64,000 nucleotides of DNA. Source: Bacteroidales bacterium (GTDB lineage Bacteria; Bacteroidota; Bacteroidia; Bacteroidales; UBA4417). Position numbers and translations under genes: made by a program. The notes under the pieces were generated by a model. The model was not told the origin of the DNA, did not search any database, and saw only the letters and a program-made list of their open reading frames with translations. Position 1 is the stretch's first letter; each line of letters begins with the position of its first letter. The stretch spans positions 62,001 to 126,000 of the forward strand of contig JAURYB010000078.1 in NCBI GenBank assembly GCA_030654075.1, written 5' to 3'. Positions 1-10,143 of the stretch are shown here, one piece after another.

Positions 1-348
1 ACGGCCTATCCCGAGGGAGATATGTTCGGCGAAATTCCATCATACGGACTGTTTTTACGGCACGTCGAAAACCTGGACATTAACAACGCGCAACTGCTTT
101 TCGGAAAAACTGATACCCGACCTGCCATTTATGCCGAAGATGTGAATGGTTTTACTCTTGCTGGTTTGTCGGCAATGACAACTGAAAATTCCCCGTCCCT
201 GGTTTATTTAAAAGATATAAAGAACACTCTGTTCCAGGCAATACGGATCAGCGGTTTTACAAAGCCGATTGTACAAACCTCATCAAGCAGTTTAAAAGAA
301 ATAACTTTTGACAATAAAAAGAATTACCAGGTTGAAACAATTAAATAG
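1..348 (+). CDS. GH28-like right-handed beta-helix enzyme, C-terminal end (partial)
   Basis: The frame is open from base 1 and ends at TAG 346-348, so only the last ~115 residues are present. The visible part reads TAYPEGDMFGEIPSYG and continues with short beta-strand/turn repeats typical of the last coils of a parallel beta-helix. The PEGDMFGEIPSYGLFLRH segment resembles the end of GH28 polygalacturonase or rhamnogalacturonidase-type proteins, which hydrolyse galacturonic-acid linkages in pectins. The catalytic Asp residues would lie upstream of the window. The stop codon shares one base with a possible GTG of the TonB receptor gene, so the two are probably co-transcribed. The family is inferred from a fragment; another pectate-lyase-like fold protein is possible. 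Confidence 0.6.
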   Translation, partial: TAYPEGDMFGEIPSYGLFLRHVENLDINNAQLLFGKTDTRPAIYAEDVNGFTLAGLSAMTTENSPSLVYLKDIKNTLFQAIRISGFTKPIVQTSSSSLKEITFDNKKNYQVETIK

Positions 349-371
349 TGTCCATTTTTAAAAAAGCATAC

Positions 372-3317
372 ATGATAACAGCATTTACACTTAATCGCCA
401 TTTCCAGAGGAGTTTATACGTTTTAATGTTTACGCTTCTTTTTGCAGGCACTGCTTTTTCGCAGTCGGCAACAATTGTAGGAAGGATAACCGATGGTACT
501 GATAAATCACCTTTGCCGTTTTCTTCAATTTCTGTAAAAGGCACAACAATAGGAGTTAGCACCGATATTGACGGGAAATATGTACTTGGAGGTGTGCCAG
601 CGGGCAAACAAACGATAGTTTTCAGTTACATGGGTTATACTACTGCTGAAAAGGATGTTGAAATTAAATCAGGTTCTGCAACAACATTAGATATGACCTT
701 ATCGATTGAGGCCATAATGAGTTCAGGAGTTGTAGTTACAGCTCAATTGCGGGGACAAATGCAGGCCATTAATCAACAGGTAAATGCAAAAGGAATTATA
801 AATGTGGTATCGGCCGAAAAACTCAAGGAACTTCCTGACGGAAACTTAGCCGATGCTATGGGCCGACTGCCGGGGATCATGGTTCAGCGCGATGGCGGCG
901 AAGGTGAAAAGATAATTATCAGGGGATTGGATCCAAAATACAGTACAGTTTCAGTAAACGGAGCTTTGGCTCCGTCAACCGATGCTAAGGACAGAAGTGT
1001 GAATATGAACCTGATTTCGCCGGATATTATCAGCAGCCTGGAGGTTATGAAAGCGAATACTGCCGATAAGGATGCCGATGGATTAGGTGGTACCGTAAAT
1101 ATGGTTGTGAAGGAAGCGGATAAAAACCGGAAACTGAATTTTGGCTTACAGGGCGGTTACAGCGGACAAATTAAAGCTCTTGGAAACGCAAAGGGATCGC
1201 TGTTTTATAGTGAGCGTTTTTTTAAAAGCAAATTAGGTCTTATGCTCTCGGCAAGTGCTGAAATAACGGACAGAAGTTCCGAGCAGTTCAGGGCATATTA
1301 TAGTGTGGCAGGCGATCCGGCTGTCGGGCAGGATTATGTTCAACCTCATATTACAAGCATCCGTTTAGAATCAAACCTGGAAAAACGTAACCGATACAAT
1401 GTAAGCGCTAACATCGATTACAATATCGGGAAATCATCCTTTAAAATGGTAAATATGTTCAGCCGGGCGGATAAAGATATATTCTCGCGCGAAAAAAGAT
1501 ACGATACAGATGGTTCCTTTATTAACTACAGTCAATTCGATATACAGGAAGAGGAATGGATGGTATCCAATTCAATTGACGCCAGGCACATCCTGGGAAG
1601 CACGGAACTTACATGGGGTGCTTCGCGTTCACAATCGCAACAAAATACGCCTTACGATCATTCCCTTTCGTTCCGCCATTCAAGCGCATTTGCTGTATCT
1701 CCTTCCGATTTGAGCCTGTTAAATCCATTTGATGTGCCTACAACAGAAAATTTAAGCGAACAACTGGAAAATTACTATTTGTATGATGGCACAATGCTGA
1801 ATTATAAATCAGTAGAAACTGAAATTAGTTTCTGGACGAATTATCAGATACCCTATAGTTTTGGTGATAATATTGGCGGTTTTCTGAAAGTGGGTGGAAA
1901 AGCAAGATGGAAAGAGCGGGAGCATAACAGCCGCCGCGGGTACGAGCGTTTTGATTCATTCTCCTCTGCAATTGCAGATCGCGAAAGTTATACGAAAGCT
2001 TCTAATGGACATGTGGGAATTGTCGATTTTATTGATAAAGATTTTCAGACAGACAACTTTTTATATGGCCTTAGTCCAAACCTGGAAATAGCCAATGCGC
2101 TGGACAGGTCATTATTAGCAGACTGGTACACGCGAAACAGTGGTCTTTACGATGATTTGCCAACCATTAAAGTAAGAGAAGACTATTGGGGTAACGAGGA
2201 TATGTATGCAGCTTATGTAATGGGTGAAATGAATTTTGGGAAATACGTCTCTTTTATTCCCGGTGTTCGCTTCGATTATACCCAGATGACTTATACGGCA
2301 TACAAAGGTGATGGCTTGCCACCCAACGATGATGCCAGCGCAGCATCGCTTGTATATGAGGAACAAACAGAAAGCTCAAATAATTTACATGTATTGCCGC
2401 AGATCCATTTAAGAGTGAAGCCATTCGAAGGTTTTGATATCCGGCTGGCATATACCAATACGCTTTCCCGACCGGATTTTGATTACCTGGCACCCCGTAC
2501 TCAAATTTCACCGTCAAATGGTACTGTAAAATACTCAACACCAAAAATAAAATCGGCAACCAGCGAAAACTTCGATATTATTCTGTCCTACTATCAACCC
2601 AAATTTGGATTTTTCACTGTTAGTGCATTTCAAAAGAACATAAGCAATTTCGTTTACATGCGCACTGCGCTTATCAATAAAGGTACTGATACAGATCCTT
2701 CAGTATTCAATATCCCGGCACTTACAAACGGATATAAAATTACATATCCGGTTAATAACCCGGCAATGTCAACTCTCAGAGGACTGGAATTTGAAGTGCA
2801 AACCAATTTCAAATACCTGCCAAATCCTTTGAAAGGCATTGTATTAAGTGCCAATCTCACACTTATGGACTCGAAAACTGAATACCAGGCAACCTTATTC
2901 AAACGGATTGCAAATCCAAATTACGGACAGCCGGGAGAACCACGAGCCATTTTTGTCAATTCTGATACTGCCTATGTCGACAGATTGTTGAAGCAGCCTA
3001 ATATTCTGGCAAATGTTTCATTGGGTTACGATATTAAAGGTTTTTCAGCCAGGCTTTCGTATTCCTACATGGGCAATATTTTAACAATGCCGCAATACCG
3101 GATTGATGGCGCCGACATGGAAAGTACTTTAGCTTTCGACCGTTGGGATTTACAGTTGAACCAAAAAATAGGAAAAATGGTGAGCGTGTATGTCAGTGTG
3201 GAGAATATTTTCAATGAATCGGACAGAGCCGTGCGCGATGTAACCGGTTATTACACCAGTATTGAGTATTACGGATTTGCCGCAAAACTGGGAGTGAAGA
3301 TTAATGTTTTTAAATAA
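372..3317 (+). CDS. TonB-dependent outer-membrane receptor, SusD-independent type
   Basis: Outer-membrane importer of 981 residues from ATG 372, preferred because it gives a clean signal peptide ending TLLFAGTAFSQ. A GTG at 348 would add 8 residues and overlap the preceding stop. After the signal peptide come a carboxypeptidase-regulatory-like beta-sandwich (about 35-120), a plug domain with the LKELPDGNLADAMGRLPG and IIIRGLDP motifs (about 145-250), and a 22-strand-type barrel to the C-terminus, which ends in an aromatic-rich strand plus FK. The plug resembles single-component TonB receptors for sugars more than SusC, and no SusD gene follows. Position between a GH28-like gene and T9SS beta-helix proteins suggests import of a pectin- or uronate-containing oligosaccharide. 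The substrate is inferred from context only. Confidence 0.9.
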   Translation: MITAFTLNRHFQRSLYVLMFTLLFAGTAFSQSATIVGRITDGTDKSPLPFSSISVKGTTIGVSTDIDGKYVLGGVPAGKQTIVFSYMGYTTAEKDVEIKSGSATTLDMTLSIEAIMSSGVVVTAQLRGQMQAINQQVNAKGIINVVSAEKLKELPDGNLADAMGRLPGIMVQRDGGEGEKIIIRGLDPKYSTVSVNGALAPSTDAKDRSVNMNLISPDIISSLEVMKANTADKDADGLGGTVNMVVKEADKNRKLNFGLQGGYSGQIKALGNAKGSLFYSERFFKSKLGLMLSASAEITDRSSEQFRAYYSVAGDPAVGQDYVQPHITSIRLESNLEKRNRYNVSANIDYNIGKSSFKMVNMFSRADKDIFSREKRYDTDGSFINYSQFDIQEEEWMVSNSIDARHILGSTELTWGASRSQSQQNTPYDHSLSFRHSSAFAVSPSDLSLLNPFDVPTTENLSEQLENYYLYDGTMLNYKSVETEISFWTNYQIPYSFGDNIGGFLKVGGKARWKEREHNSRRGYERFDSFSSAIADRESYTKASNGHVGIVDFIDKDFQTDNFLYGLSPNLEIANALDRSLLADWYTRNSGLYDDLPTIKVREDYWGNEDMYAAYVMGEMNFGKYVSFIPGVRFDYTQMTYTAYKGDGLPPNDDASAASLVYEEQTESSNNLHVLPQIHLRVKPFEGFDIRLAYTNTLSRPDFDYLAPRTQISPSNGTVKYSTPKIKSATSENFDIILSYYQPKFGFFTVSAFQKNISNFVYMRTALINKGTDTDPSVFNIPALTNGYKITYPVNNPAMSTLRGLEFEVQTNFKYLPNPLKGIVLSANLTLMDSKTEYQATLFKRIANPNYGQPGEPRAIFVNSDTAYVDRLLKQPNILANVSLGYDIKGFSARLSYSYMGNILTMPQYRIDGADMESTLAFDRWDLQLNQKIGKMVSVYVSVENIFNESDRAVRDVTGYYTSIEYYGFAAKLGVKINVFK

Positions 3318-3373
3318 TTAAGATTTATATAAACCCCAAATAGTTAACTAAAAACAATCAAAATTCTAATGTT

Positions 3374-4915
3374 ATGAAAAAACTGATTTTTACCAGCATG
3401 TTATTTTTGGCATCGTTTTTAACGATGGCTACTGATTGGCCTACTCAGGTAGTAGTTGTACAACCCGATGCCGGGATTAGTACCGGGGCTTTAAACGCTG
3501 CTGTTGCACAGTATGGCGGAACCCGAATTTATGAACTGAAACGTGGCGGACTTTATGTTTTAAATGCAGCAATACTTCCTTCACATCCTATATATATCAG
3601 GGCAGAAGCAGGTACCGGTGCAAGGCCTATGTTACAGCCGGGCGTTGACATCAGTGGAGTTTCAGTAGAATTGTTCCGCTTTTCGGGGGATGCCCGCTTA
3701 GAAAATCTCTATATGACAGGTGTGGATGAATTAGGTAAGGTGGTAAAAAATATTATCCGTGTCAGTTTGCCAAACTTAACTATAACAGTGGATAAATGTT
3801 TCTTCGATTATGATGAAGCTTCTACTTTCAGGATTGAAGGTGCAAACTGTAAATTTTATTTTACAAATTGTGTTTTCAGAAATAATATGAACCTCCTTTC
3901 GCCATCCAACGGGCGACCACTTGATACACGCGGAAATGCAGTTGAGCTCTTCAGTATTGAAAACTGCACTTTTTACAATATGACGTCCACACTTATCCGG
4001 ACTGCAAATGCTCCAATCAAGCAATTTATTTTTAATCAAAATACAGTGTATACCAATGTAGGAGGATTAAATTTTCAGTATTCGCAACATGTGGTAGCTA
4101 ATAACAATATTTTTTATAACTGCGGATTAACGGGAAGCGAAATTACATCGGGGGGCATAATCAGGATTGATTCAATTAAAACCAGCGTAGTTGGCATGAC
4201 TGAAGGTGACAGAACATTTGATTTCAGGAATAATTTATTTTTCCGCGAAAAAAGGTATAACGATATTCAGAAATTAGGTGCCGGATGTCCTAATAACACA
4301 GCTATCGACAGCATTTTTCATCCAAATGTAATTCCATTTATAAACAACGGTCAGTTCAAAATTGATGGATTGCTTCGCCAGGATGTTCCATTTACAAATG
4401 CACCTCAGGAAGGAATTGCTTACCTTGATTACTGGTGGAGCAAATGTTTGGTAAGCACAATATCATTGGGTTCAGGCGAAACTATGCCGGTTTTTGCAGC
4501 CGACGAAGATCCGCTCACTATCGGTGAAGCTACAGGTGCAAATGCGTATAATTTCGGTTATCCGCAATCTTCACCTTTGGCAACAGCAGGATTAGGCGGC
4601 AAACCCATGGGCGACTTAAACTGGTTGTCTTTTTATACCGGAATTTCTCATTATTCGCCTGCTATAAATAAGATAAAAGTATTTGCAAACAAATCGGCAA
4701 ACACTTTAACTTTTGATTGTGCGGATATAAGCGCATCGAGATTGGATGTCAGGATTTATAGTGTAACAGGAAGCCTTGTAAGTTCAAAAAATAACCTGTA
4801 TGCATCAGGCAACAGTTTTAATATGGCTCTGCCACAGCTTACAAACGGGATATATGTATACCTGATCACATTGGATAATAAAACAACTGAAAGAGGGAAA
4901 TTCATTGTAAAATAA
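3374..4915 (+). CDS. Secreted beta-helix protein with T9SS sorting domain (DUF4957/DUF5123-like)
   Basis: 513 residues with signal peptide MKKLIFTSMLFLASFLTMA. The body (about 25-420) is a right-handed beta-helix with repeated short strands such as IENCTFYNMTSTLIRTANA and VVANNNIFYNCGL, the pattern of DUF4957/DUF5123 proteins found in pectin loci of Bacteroidota. The last ~75 residues (LDVRIYSVTGSLVSS ... GIYVYLITLDNKTTERGKFIVK region) are a type-A T9SS C-terminal domain, so the protein is exported through the type IX system and anchored on the surface or released. No catalytic lyase or GH28 signature is evident, so it could bind polysaccharide rather than cut it. It lies 56 bp after the receptor and 41 bp before the transporter gene. 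Confidence 0.8.
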   Translation: MKKLIFTSMLFLASFLTMATDWPTQVVVVQPDAGISTGALNAAVAQYGGTRIYELKRGGLYVLNAAILPSHPIYIRAEAGTGARPMLQPGVDISGVSVELFRFSGDARLENLYMTGVDELGKVVKNIIRVSLPNLTITVDKCFFDYDEASTFRIEGANCKFYFTNCVFRNNMNLLSPSNGRPLDTRGNAVELFSIENCTFYNMTSTLIRTANAPIKQFIFNQNTVYTNVGGLNFQYSQHVVANNNIFYNCGLTGSEITSGGIIRIDSIKTSVVGMTEGDRTFDFRNNLFFREKRYNDIQKLGAGCPNNTAIDSIFHPNVIPFINNGQFKIDGLLRQDVPFTNAPQEGIAYLDYWWSKCLVSTISLGSGETMPVFAADEDPLTIGEATGANAYNFGYPQSSPLATAGLGGKPMGDLNWLSFYTGISHYSPAINKIKVFANKSANTLTFDCADISASRLDVRIYSVTGSLVSSKNNLYASGNSFNMALPQLTNGIYVYLITLDNKTTERGKFIVK

Positions 4916-4956
4916 ATTTATTCCAGACGCAACTGCCACTACTCCAATTACATAAA

Positions 4957-6258
4957 ATGTCAAAACAAGAAAACAAAATAGGGAATTACCGGTACCGGAT
5001 ACTTGCATTGGTTTTTATGGCCACTACTATCAACTATTTTGATAGAAGTATAATTGGAGTAATGGCACCCACCTTACAGCACCTTTTCGATTGGACCAAC
5101 AAGGATTATGCTGCCATAATGGTATCGTTTAAGATAGCTTATGGCATCGGGCTGCTGTTTATGGGAAGCATCATCGACCGCCTGGGAACCAAAGTCGGAT
5201 ATACACTTTCCATAGTAATCTGGAGTGTTTTTGGAATGTTGCATGCAGTAATTAAGCCTGCTTTCAGTTTAGTTGGATTTATGATGGCACGTTTTGGTTT
5301 GGGAGTCGGCGAATCGGGCAATTTTCCTGCAGCTATAAAAACCGTCGGCGAATGGTTTCCTAAAAAAGACAGAGCTTTTGCTACGGGGATTTTCGATGCC
5401 TCAACCAGCGTTGGAGCTATTATAGCGCCTTTTGTTGTTGGTGCTATCGTTTCTGTTGATGGCAAAAACTGGCAAATTCCATTTTTGATTACAGGAGTCT
5501 TAAGCTCAATATGGGTTGTGCTCTGGCTCAAAACCTATAAAAAACCAGAGGTACATCCCAAAGTATCAAAAGAGGAGCTGGATTACATAAACTCTGATTC
5601 CGAACCGGAAACGAGCGAAAAAATTCCCTGGTTGAAACTATTGCCTAAAAAGGAAACATGGGCTTTTTCGCTCACAACAGTAACTGATGGAGTTTGGTGG
5701 TTTTACCTTTTCTGGGGAGCTAAATTCCTGGGCGAACAATTTGGGGTTGACATAAACAATATTGGACTGCCATTCTTAATCATTTTTGTTTTAGCCGATT
5801 TTGGAAGCCTATTGGGCGGATATGCATCAGGAGCTTTAATAAAAAAAGGATGGTCAATAAACAAAGCCCGGAAAATTACCTTGCTGGCATGTGCACTGAT
5901 TATTTTACCTGTAGCGTTTGTGCCTGTAATTGCAAGTAAATGGCTCGCTGTTTTACTTATTGGTATTGCAGCTGCCGGACACCAGGCCTGGTCAGTAAAT
6001 GGATATACAATGGCATCTGATGTTTTTCCCAAGAAAGCGACAGCTTCTGTAATTGGAATCGGGAAAATGATTGGTGTAGCCATAGCAGTAGTTGCAGATA
6101 TTGCCTTAGGTTCAGTTTTGGATAAAGCCAATAACTCGGGTTATTTCTGGGCTTTCGTAATAGCCGGGTTCTCTTATCTTTTTATTTTAGGGTTTGTTCA
6201 TTTACTCATGCCTAAAATGACACCTCTGGACGATAATCTGAATTATATTTCTCAATAA
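4957..6258 (+). CDS. exuT: MFS hexuronate transporter, ExuT-like (copy 1)
   Basis: 433 residues with about twelve hydrophobic segments and the MFS loop motif GSIIDRLGTKVGY after TM2. The N-terminal NYFDRSIIGVMAPTLQ and the GVGESGNFPAAIKTVGEWFP stretch are characteristic of the anion:cation symporter family that includes E. coli ExuT. ExuT-type proteins bring galacturonate or glucuronate across the inner membrane with protons. The gene sits among uronate-releasing enzymes, which supports a hexuronate or unsaturated-uronate substrate. A paralogue with the same motifs is at 27200, after the regulator gene. The exact substrate cannot be told from sequence. Confidence 0.88.
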   Translation: MSKQENKIGNYRYRILALVFMATTINYFDRSIIGVMAPTLQHLFDWTNKDYAAIMVSFKIAYGIGLLFMGSIIDRLGTKVGYTLSIVIWSVFGMLHAVIKPAFSLVGFMMARFGLGVGESGNFPAAIKTVGEWFPKKDRAFATGIFDASTSVGAIIAPFVVGAIVSVDGKNWQIPFLITGVLSSIWVVLWLKTYKKPEVHPKVSKEELDYINSDSEPETSEKIPWLKLLPKKETWAFSLTTVTDGVWWFYLFWGAKFLGEQFGVDINNIGLPFLIIFVLADFGSLLGGYASGALIKKGWSINKARKITLLACALIILPVAFVPVIASKWLAVLLIGIAAAGHQAWSVNGYTMASDVFPKKATASVIGIGKMIGVAIAVVADIALGSVLDKANNSGYFWAFVIAGFSYLFILGFVHLLMPKMTPLDDNLNYISQ

Positions 6259-6344
6259 TAATTCCTGAAGATGGATTTTATTGAACTCTTTTTTGTGATT
6301 TGAAACATCAATTTCTATCAAACAAACACTATAAAAACCAAAAT

Positions 6345-9300
6345 ATGAAAAAACTAAAATTTACGCTTATCACATTGTTGATTGCATTGTTTAGTGCTTC
6401 GGTAAATGCAACAGGTTATTTTGTAAAAACCGATGGTAACGATGCTAACGACGGACTGTCGTGGGCAACAGCTAAACTGACTATTGCAGCTGGAAATACC
6501 GCTGCCGTTTCGGGTGATACTGTTTTTGTTGCCGGCGGAACGTATTTATTGACTGCCGTTATCAAACCGAAACCAGGTGTAAATGTGTATGGCGGATACG
6601 ATGCAACTACCGGGTTACGCGATCTGTCCAACCAGGAAACGATAATGAACGGACAGGGAAACCGAATTCTGCAAATCAGCAGCTCTAGCCCGGTTAATGA
6701 AGCAACTTTATGGGACGGTTTTACCATTACCGGAGGTAATAAAACTTCCGAAGGCGGCGGAGTAAGCCTTGCATCAGCCTTTTTTACACTTTCAAATTGC
6801 AAAATCACAGGAAATACAGGTTCCTATGGTGGTGGTGTAAATGCCGCAGGTTGTAAAATTATTAATTGTATTATCGAAAACAACACAGCCATTAAAGGTG
6901 GCGGTGTATATGCATACGATGGTTCGGGAACAATTATTGAAAACTGTATTATCCGTAACAATATAACCACATCAGCAGATGCATTGTTAGGTGGCGGAGG
7001 TATAATAGTTGGCGGAACAACAGTAATGCAAAACTGCCTGGTTTACAATAACGAATCGTTGACTGTAGCCGGTGGATGCGATGTTCAGAAAGCCGGCAGC
7101 GTTATCAATTGCACGTTTGTAAACAATAAGTCGCCAAATTCAGGTGGTGTACGTATAGGATATAATGCCACCGTCGGCGGATCAATTACTTTCCAGAATA
7201 ATATTGTATGGAATAATTCATCGGCATCGGAGTTTATAGCTCCATCGGGAAGCTTTCAGAACATAATCACCAGCGCATTTGAGTCAGGAGCACCAGACGG
7301 TTCAATCAATTTAAGTGCCGCAAATCTGGATGTTACCGGCCCTAATTTTGTAAGCCCTTCATCAGCTGTTGGTTTTACTGCAGTTCCGGAAGAAATTATT
7401 GCCATAAATGCAGCCGATTGGCGGTTAAAAGTTGCTTCACCTTGCATCGACGCAGGAACATCAACTAATGCGCCAATCACCTCATTGGGTGGGATTACCC
7501 GCCCAACTGCTTCCGGATTTGAAATGGGAGCTTACGAAAACACATCGCGCAAATTTGTAAAAACCGATGGAAACGATGCCAACGACGGACTGTCATGGGC
7601 CACAGCTAAACTTACTATTGCTGCTATGAATGCCGCAGTAAGTTCGGGCGATACAGTTTACGTGGCTGGTGGAACGTATTTATTGGCTGGTGTTATCAAA
7701 CCTAAACCAGGTGCAAGTGTATTTGGTGGCTACGATGCAGTTACCGGATTACGCGATCTGACCAACCAGGAAACAATACTGAACGGACAAGGAAACCGTA
7801 TTCTGCAAATCAGCAGCTCAAGCCCGGTGAATGAACCAACATTATGGGATGGTTTTACCATTACCGGCGGCAACAAAACTTCCGAAGGTGGCGGGGTAAG
7901 CCTGGCATCAGCCTTTTTTACACTTTCAAATTGCAAAATCACAGGAAATACAGGTTCCTATGGTGGAGGTATAAATGCAGCAGGCTGTAAAATTATTAAT
8001 TGTATTATCGAAAACAACACAGCCATCAAAGGTGGTGGTGTATATGCATACGATGGTTCCGGAACAATAATTGAAAACTGTATTATCCGCAATAATATAA
8101 CCACATCAGCAGATGCGTTAGTAGGTGGTGGAGGTATAATAGTTGGAGGAACAGCAGTAATGAAAAACTGCCTTGTTTACAACAACGAGTCATTAACTGT
8201 AGCCGGTGGATGCGATGTTCAGAAAGCCGGACAGGTTATTAACTGCACGTTTGTAAACAATAAGTCGCCAAATTCAGGTGGAGTACGTATAGGATATAAT
8301 GCCACCGTCGGCGGATCAATTACTTTCCAGAATAATATTGTATGGAATAATTCATCAGCATCGGAGTTTATAGCTCCATCGGGAAGCTTTCAGAATATAA
8401 TCACCAGCGCATGTGAGTCAGGAGCACCAGACGGTTCAATCAATTTAAGTGCCGCAAATCTGGATGCTTCAGGTCCTAATTTTGTAAGCCCTTCATCAGT
8501 TGTCGGTTTTACTGCAGTTCCTGAAGAAATTATTGCCATAAATGCTGCCGACTGGCGGTTAAAAATTGCTTCACCTTGCATAGACGCAGGAACATCAACC
8601 AATGCGCCAATCACTTCACTGGGTGGAATTGCCCGCCCGACTGCTGCAGGATTCGAAATGGGAGCTTATGAAAACACATCGCGCAAATTTGTAAAAACCG
8701 ATGGAAACGATTCCAACGACGGATTGTCATGGGCAACTGCCAAACTGACTATTGCAGCTGTAAATGCTGCTGCAACTTCGGGCGATACTGTTTATGTTGC
8801 TGGTGGAACGTATTTATTGGCTGGTGTTATCAAACCTAAACCAGGTACAAGTGTATTTGGTGGCTACGATGCAGTTACCGGATTACGCGATCTGACAAAC
8901 CAGGAAACTATACTGAACGGACAAGGAAACCGTATTCTGCAAATCAGCAGTTCGAGCCCGGTGAATGAAGCAACCTTATGGGATGGTTTTACAATTACCG
9001 GTGGCAACAAAACATCCGAAGGCGGAGGAGTAAGCCTGGCATCAGCCTTTTTTACGCTTTCAAATTGCAAAATCACAGGTAATACAGGTTCGTATGGTGG
9101 CGGTGTGAATGCTGCAGGTTGCAAACTTATTAATTGTATTATCGAAAACAACACTGCCATTAAAGGTGGTGGTGTATATGCATACGATGGTTCGGGAACA
9201 ATTATTGAAAACTGTATAATCCGTAACAATAAAACCACATCAGCTGATGCCTTATTAGGTGGCGGAGGTATAATAGTCGGCGGAACAACAGTGATGCAAA

Positions 9301-10061
9301 ACTGCCTGGTTTACAACAACGAGTCGTTAACTGTAGCTGGTGGATGTGATGTTCAGAAAGCCGGCAGCGTTATCAATTGCACGTTTGTAAACAATAAATC
9401 GCCAAATTCGGGCGGAGTTCGCATAGGTTACAATGCCACTGTCGGCGGATCAATTACTTTCCAGAATAATATTGTCTGGAATAATTCATCAGCTTCTGAA
9501 TTTATAGCTCCTTCGGGCAGTACTCAGAATATAATCACCAGCGCATTTGAGTCAGGAGCACCAGCCGGATCAATCAATTTAAGCGCCGTAAATCTGGATG
9601 CAACCGGCCCTATTTTTGCCAGTCCAACATCTGTTGTAGGTTTTACTGCTGTTCCTGAAGAAGTCGTTACTATCAACGCTGCCGATTGGCGGTTAAATGC
9701 AGGTTCTCCCTGTATCGATGCAGGAACATCAACCAATGCGCCTGCCACTTCATTAGGTGGTATTCCTCGCCCGACCAATGGTGCTTTTGATATGGGAGCT
9801 TACGAATCTGACCTGGTAACAGGTTTAGCTGCCACTAAAAATCAAAAAGCTTTTACCATATATCCAAATCCTGTCAGTAATGCAGCAACGTTTAATGTTA
9901 CTGGCGCGAAATCCGTAAAGGTTTTTGATATGGCCGGTCGTGCAATTAATTTGCCTTTTATCAACTCAAGAGCTGATGTTTCAGGTTTAACCAAAGGTAT
10001 TTATACCATGGTTGTTTATACAGGGAATGAAACATATACAACACGTATTGTAAAACAATAA
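6345..10061 (+). CDS. Giant T9SS beta-helix protein made of three tandem 378-residue units
   Basis: 1238 residues from ATG 6345, chosen because MKKLKFTLITLLIALFSASVNA is a good signal peptide; an in-frame TTG at 6300 would give an implausible extension. Three successive units begin FVKTDGNDANDGLSWATAKL at bases 6420, 7554 and 8688, exactly 1134 bp (378 residues) apart, with only scattered differences in DNA and protein. Each unit is a Cys-containing right-handed beta-helix (TITGGNKTSEGGGVSLA, ENCIIRNN). The C-terminus (about 1165-1238, IYPNPVSNAATFNV ... TTRIVKQ) is a type-A T9SS sorting domain. The protein is presumably surface-displayed and may bind or process pectin-like polymer; no catalytic residues of a known lyase family were recognised. 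A strong terminator follows. Confidence 0.85.
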   Translation: MKKLKFTLITLLIALFSASVNATGYFVKTDGNDANDGLSWATAKLTIAAGNTAAVSGDTVFVAGGTYLLTAVIKPKPGVNVYGGYDATTGLRDLSNQETIMNGQGNRILQISSSSPVNEATLWDGFTITGGNKTSEGGGVSLASAFFTLSNCKITGNTGSYGGGVNAAGCKIINCIIENNTAIKGGGVYAYDGSGTIIENCIIRNNITTSADALLGGGGIIVGGTTVMQNCLVYNNESLTVAGGCDVQKAGSVINCTFVNNKSPNSGGVRIGYNATVGGSITFQNNIVWNNSSASEFIAPSGSFQNIITSAFESGAPDGSINLSAANLDVTGPNFVSPSSAVGFTAVPEEIIAINAADWRLKVASPCIDAGTSTNAPITSLGGITRPTASGFEMGAYENTSRKFVKTDGNDANDGLSWATAKLTIAAMNAAVSSGDTVYVAGGTYLLAGVIKPKPGASVFGGYDAVTGLRDLTNQETILNGQGNRILQISSSSPVNEPTLWDGFTITGGNKTSEGGGVSLASAFFTLSNCKITGNTGSYGGGINAAGCKIINCIIENNTAIKGGGVYAYDGSGTIIENCIIRNNITTSADALVGGGGIIVGGTAVMKNCLVYNNESLTVAGGCDVQKAGQVINCTFVNNKSPNSGGVRIGYNATVGGSITFQNNIVWNNSSASEFIAPSGSFQNIITSACESGAPDGSINLSAANLDASGPNFVSPSSVVGFTAVPEEIIAINAADWRLKIASPCIDAGTSTNAPITSLGGIARPTAAGFEMGAYENTSRKFVKTDGNDSNDGLSWATAKLTIAAVNAAATSGDTVYVAGGTYLLAGVIKPKPGTSVFGGYDAVTGLRDLTNQETILNGQGNRILQISSSSPVNEATLWDGFTITGGNKTSEGGGVSLASAFFTLSNCKITGNTGSYGGGVNAAGCKLINCIIENNTAIKGGGVYAYDGSGTIIENCIIRNNKTTSADALLGGGGIIVGGTTVMQNCLVYNNESLTVAGGCDVQKAGSVINCTFVNNKSPNSGGVRIGYNATVGGSITFQNNIVWNNSSASEFIAPSGSTQNIITSAFESGAPAGSINLSAVNLDATGPIFASPTSVVGFTAVPEEVVTINAADWRLNAGSPCIDAGTSTNAPATSLGGIPRPTNGAFDMGAYESDLVTGLAATKNQKAFTIYPNPVSNAATFNVTGAKSVKVFDMAGRAINLPFINSRADVSGLTKGIYTMVVYTGNETYTTRIVKQ
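6420..9821 (+). repeat. Three in-frame 1134-bp direct repeats
   Basis: Units at 6420-7553, 7554-8687 and 8688-9821 share the same length to the base and are nearly identical over long stretches, for example the segments coding NKTSEGGGVSLASAFFTLSN in all three. Differences are mostly synonymous or conservative. The exact period and high identity point to recent duplication or ongoing homogenisation inside one gene. Such a tract can contract or expand by recombination and may be collapsed in short-read assemblies. Confidence 0.97.
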
Positions 10062-10070
10062 GCATAAAAC

Positions 10071-10111
10071 AGCAACTCTTTCAATACCAGATATTGGAAG
10101 AGTTGCTTTAA
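10071..10111 (+). terminator. Intrinsic terminator after the triple-repeat gene
   Basis: A 16-bp stem with one mismatch (AGCAACTCTTTCAATA pairs with TATTGGAAGAGTTGCT, loop CCAGA) is followed by TTAATTCTCTCTT. It lies 10 bp after the stop at 10061 and 33 bp before the next gene, so it probably marks the end of the 5' transcript of locus 1. Confidence 0.75.
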
Positions 10112-10143
10112 TTCTCTCTTTAAGTATTCCAGGTAACATCAGA

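Noticed and set aside
348-371. GTG at 348 as start of the TonB receptor
   Set aside because: It gives a polar extension before the signal peptide; ATG 372 gives a normal export signal. The overlap with the upstream stop remains a possible coupling signal.
6416-9778. Long minus-strand reading frames opposite the triple-repeat gene, themselves repeated three times
   Set aside because: They are mirror frames of the repeated coding sequence, recur only because the DNA is triplicated, lack signal peptides or known domains, and the plus-strand protein is convincing.
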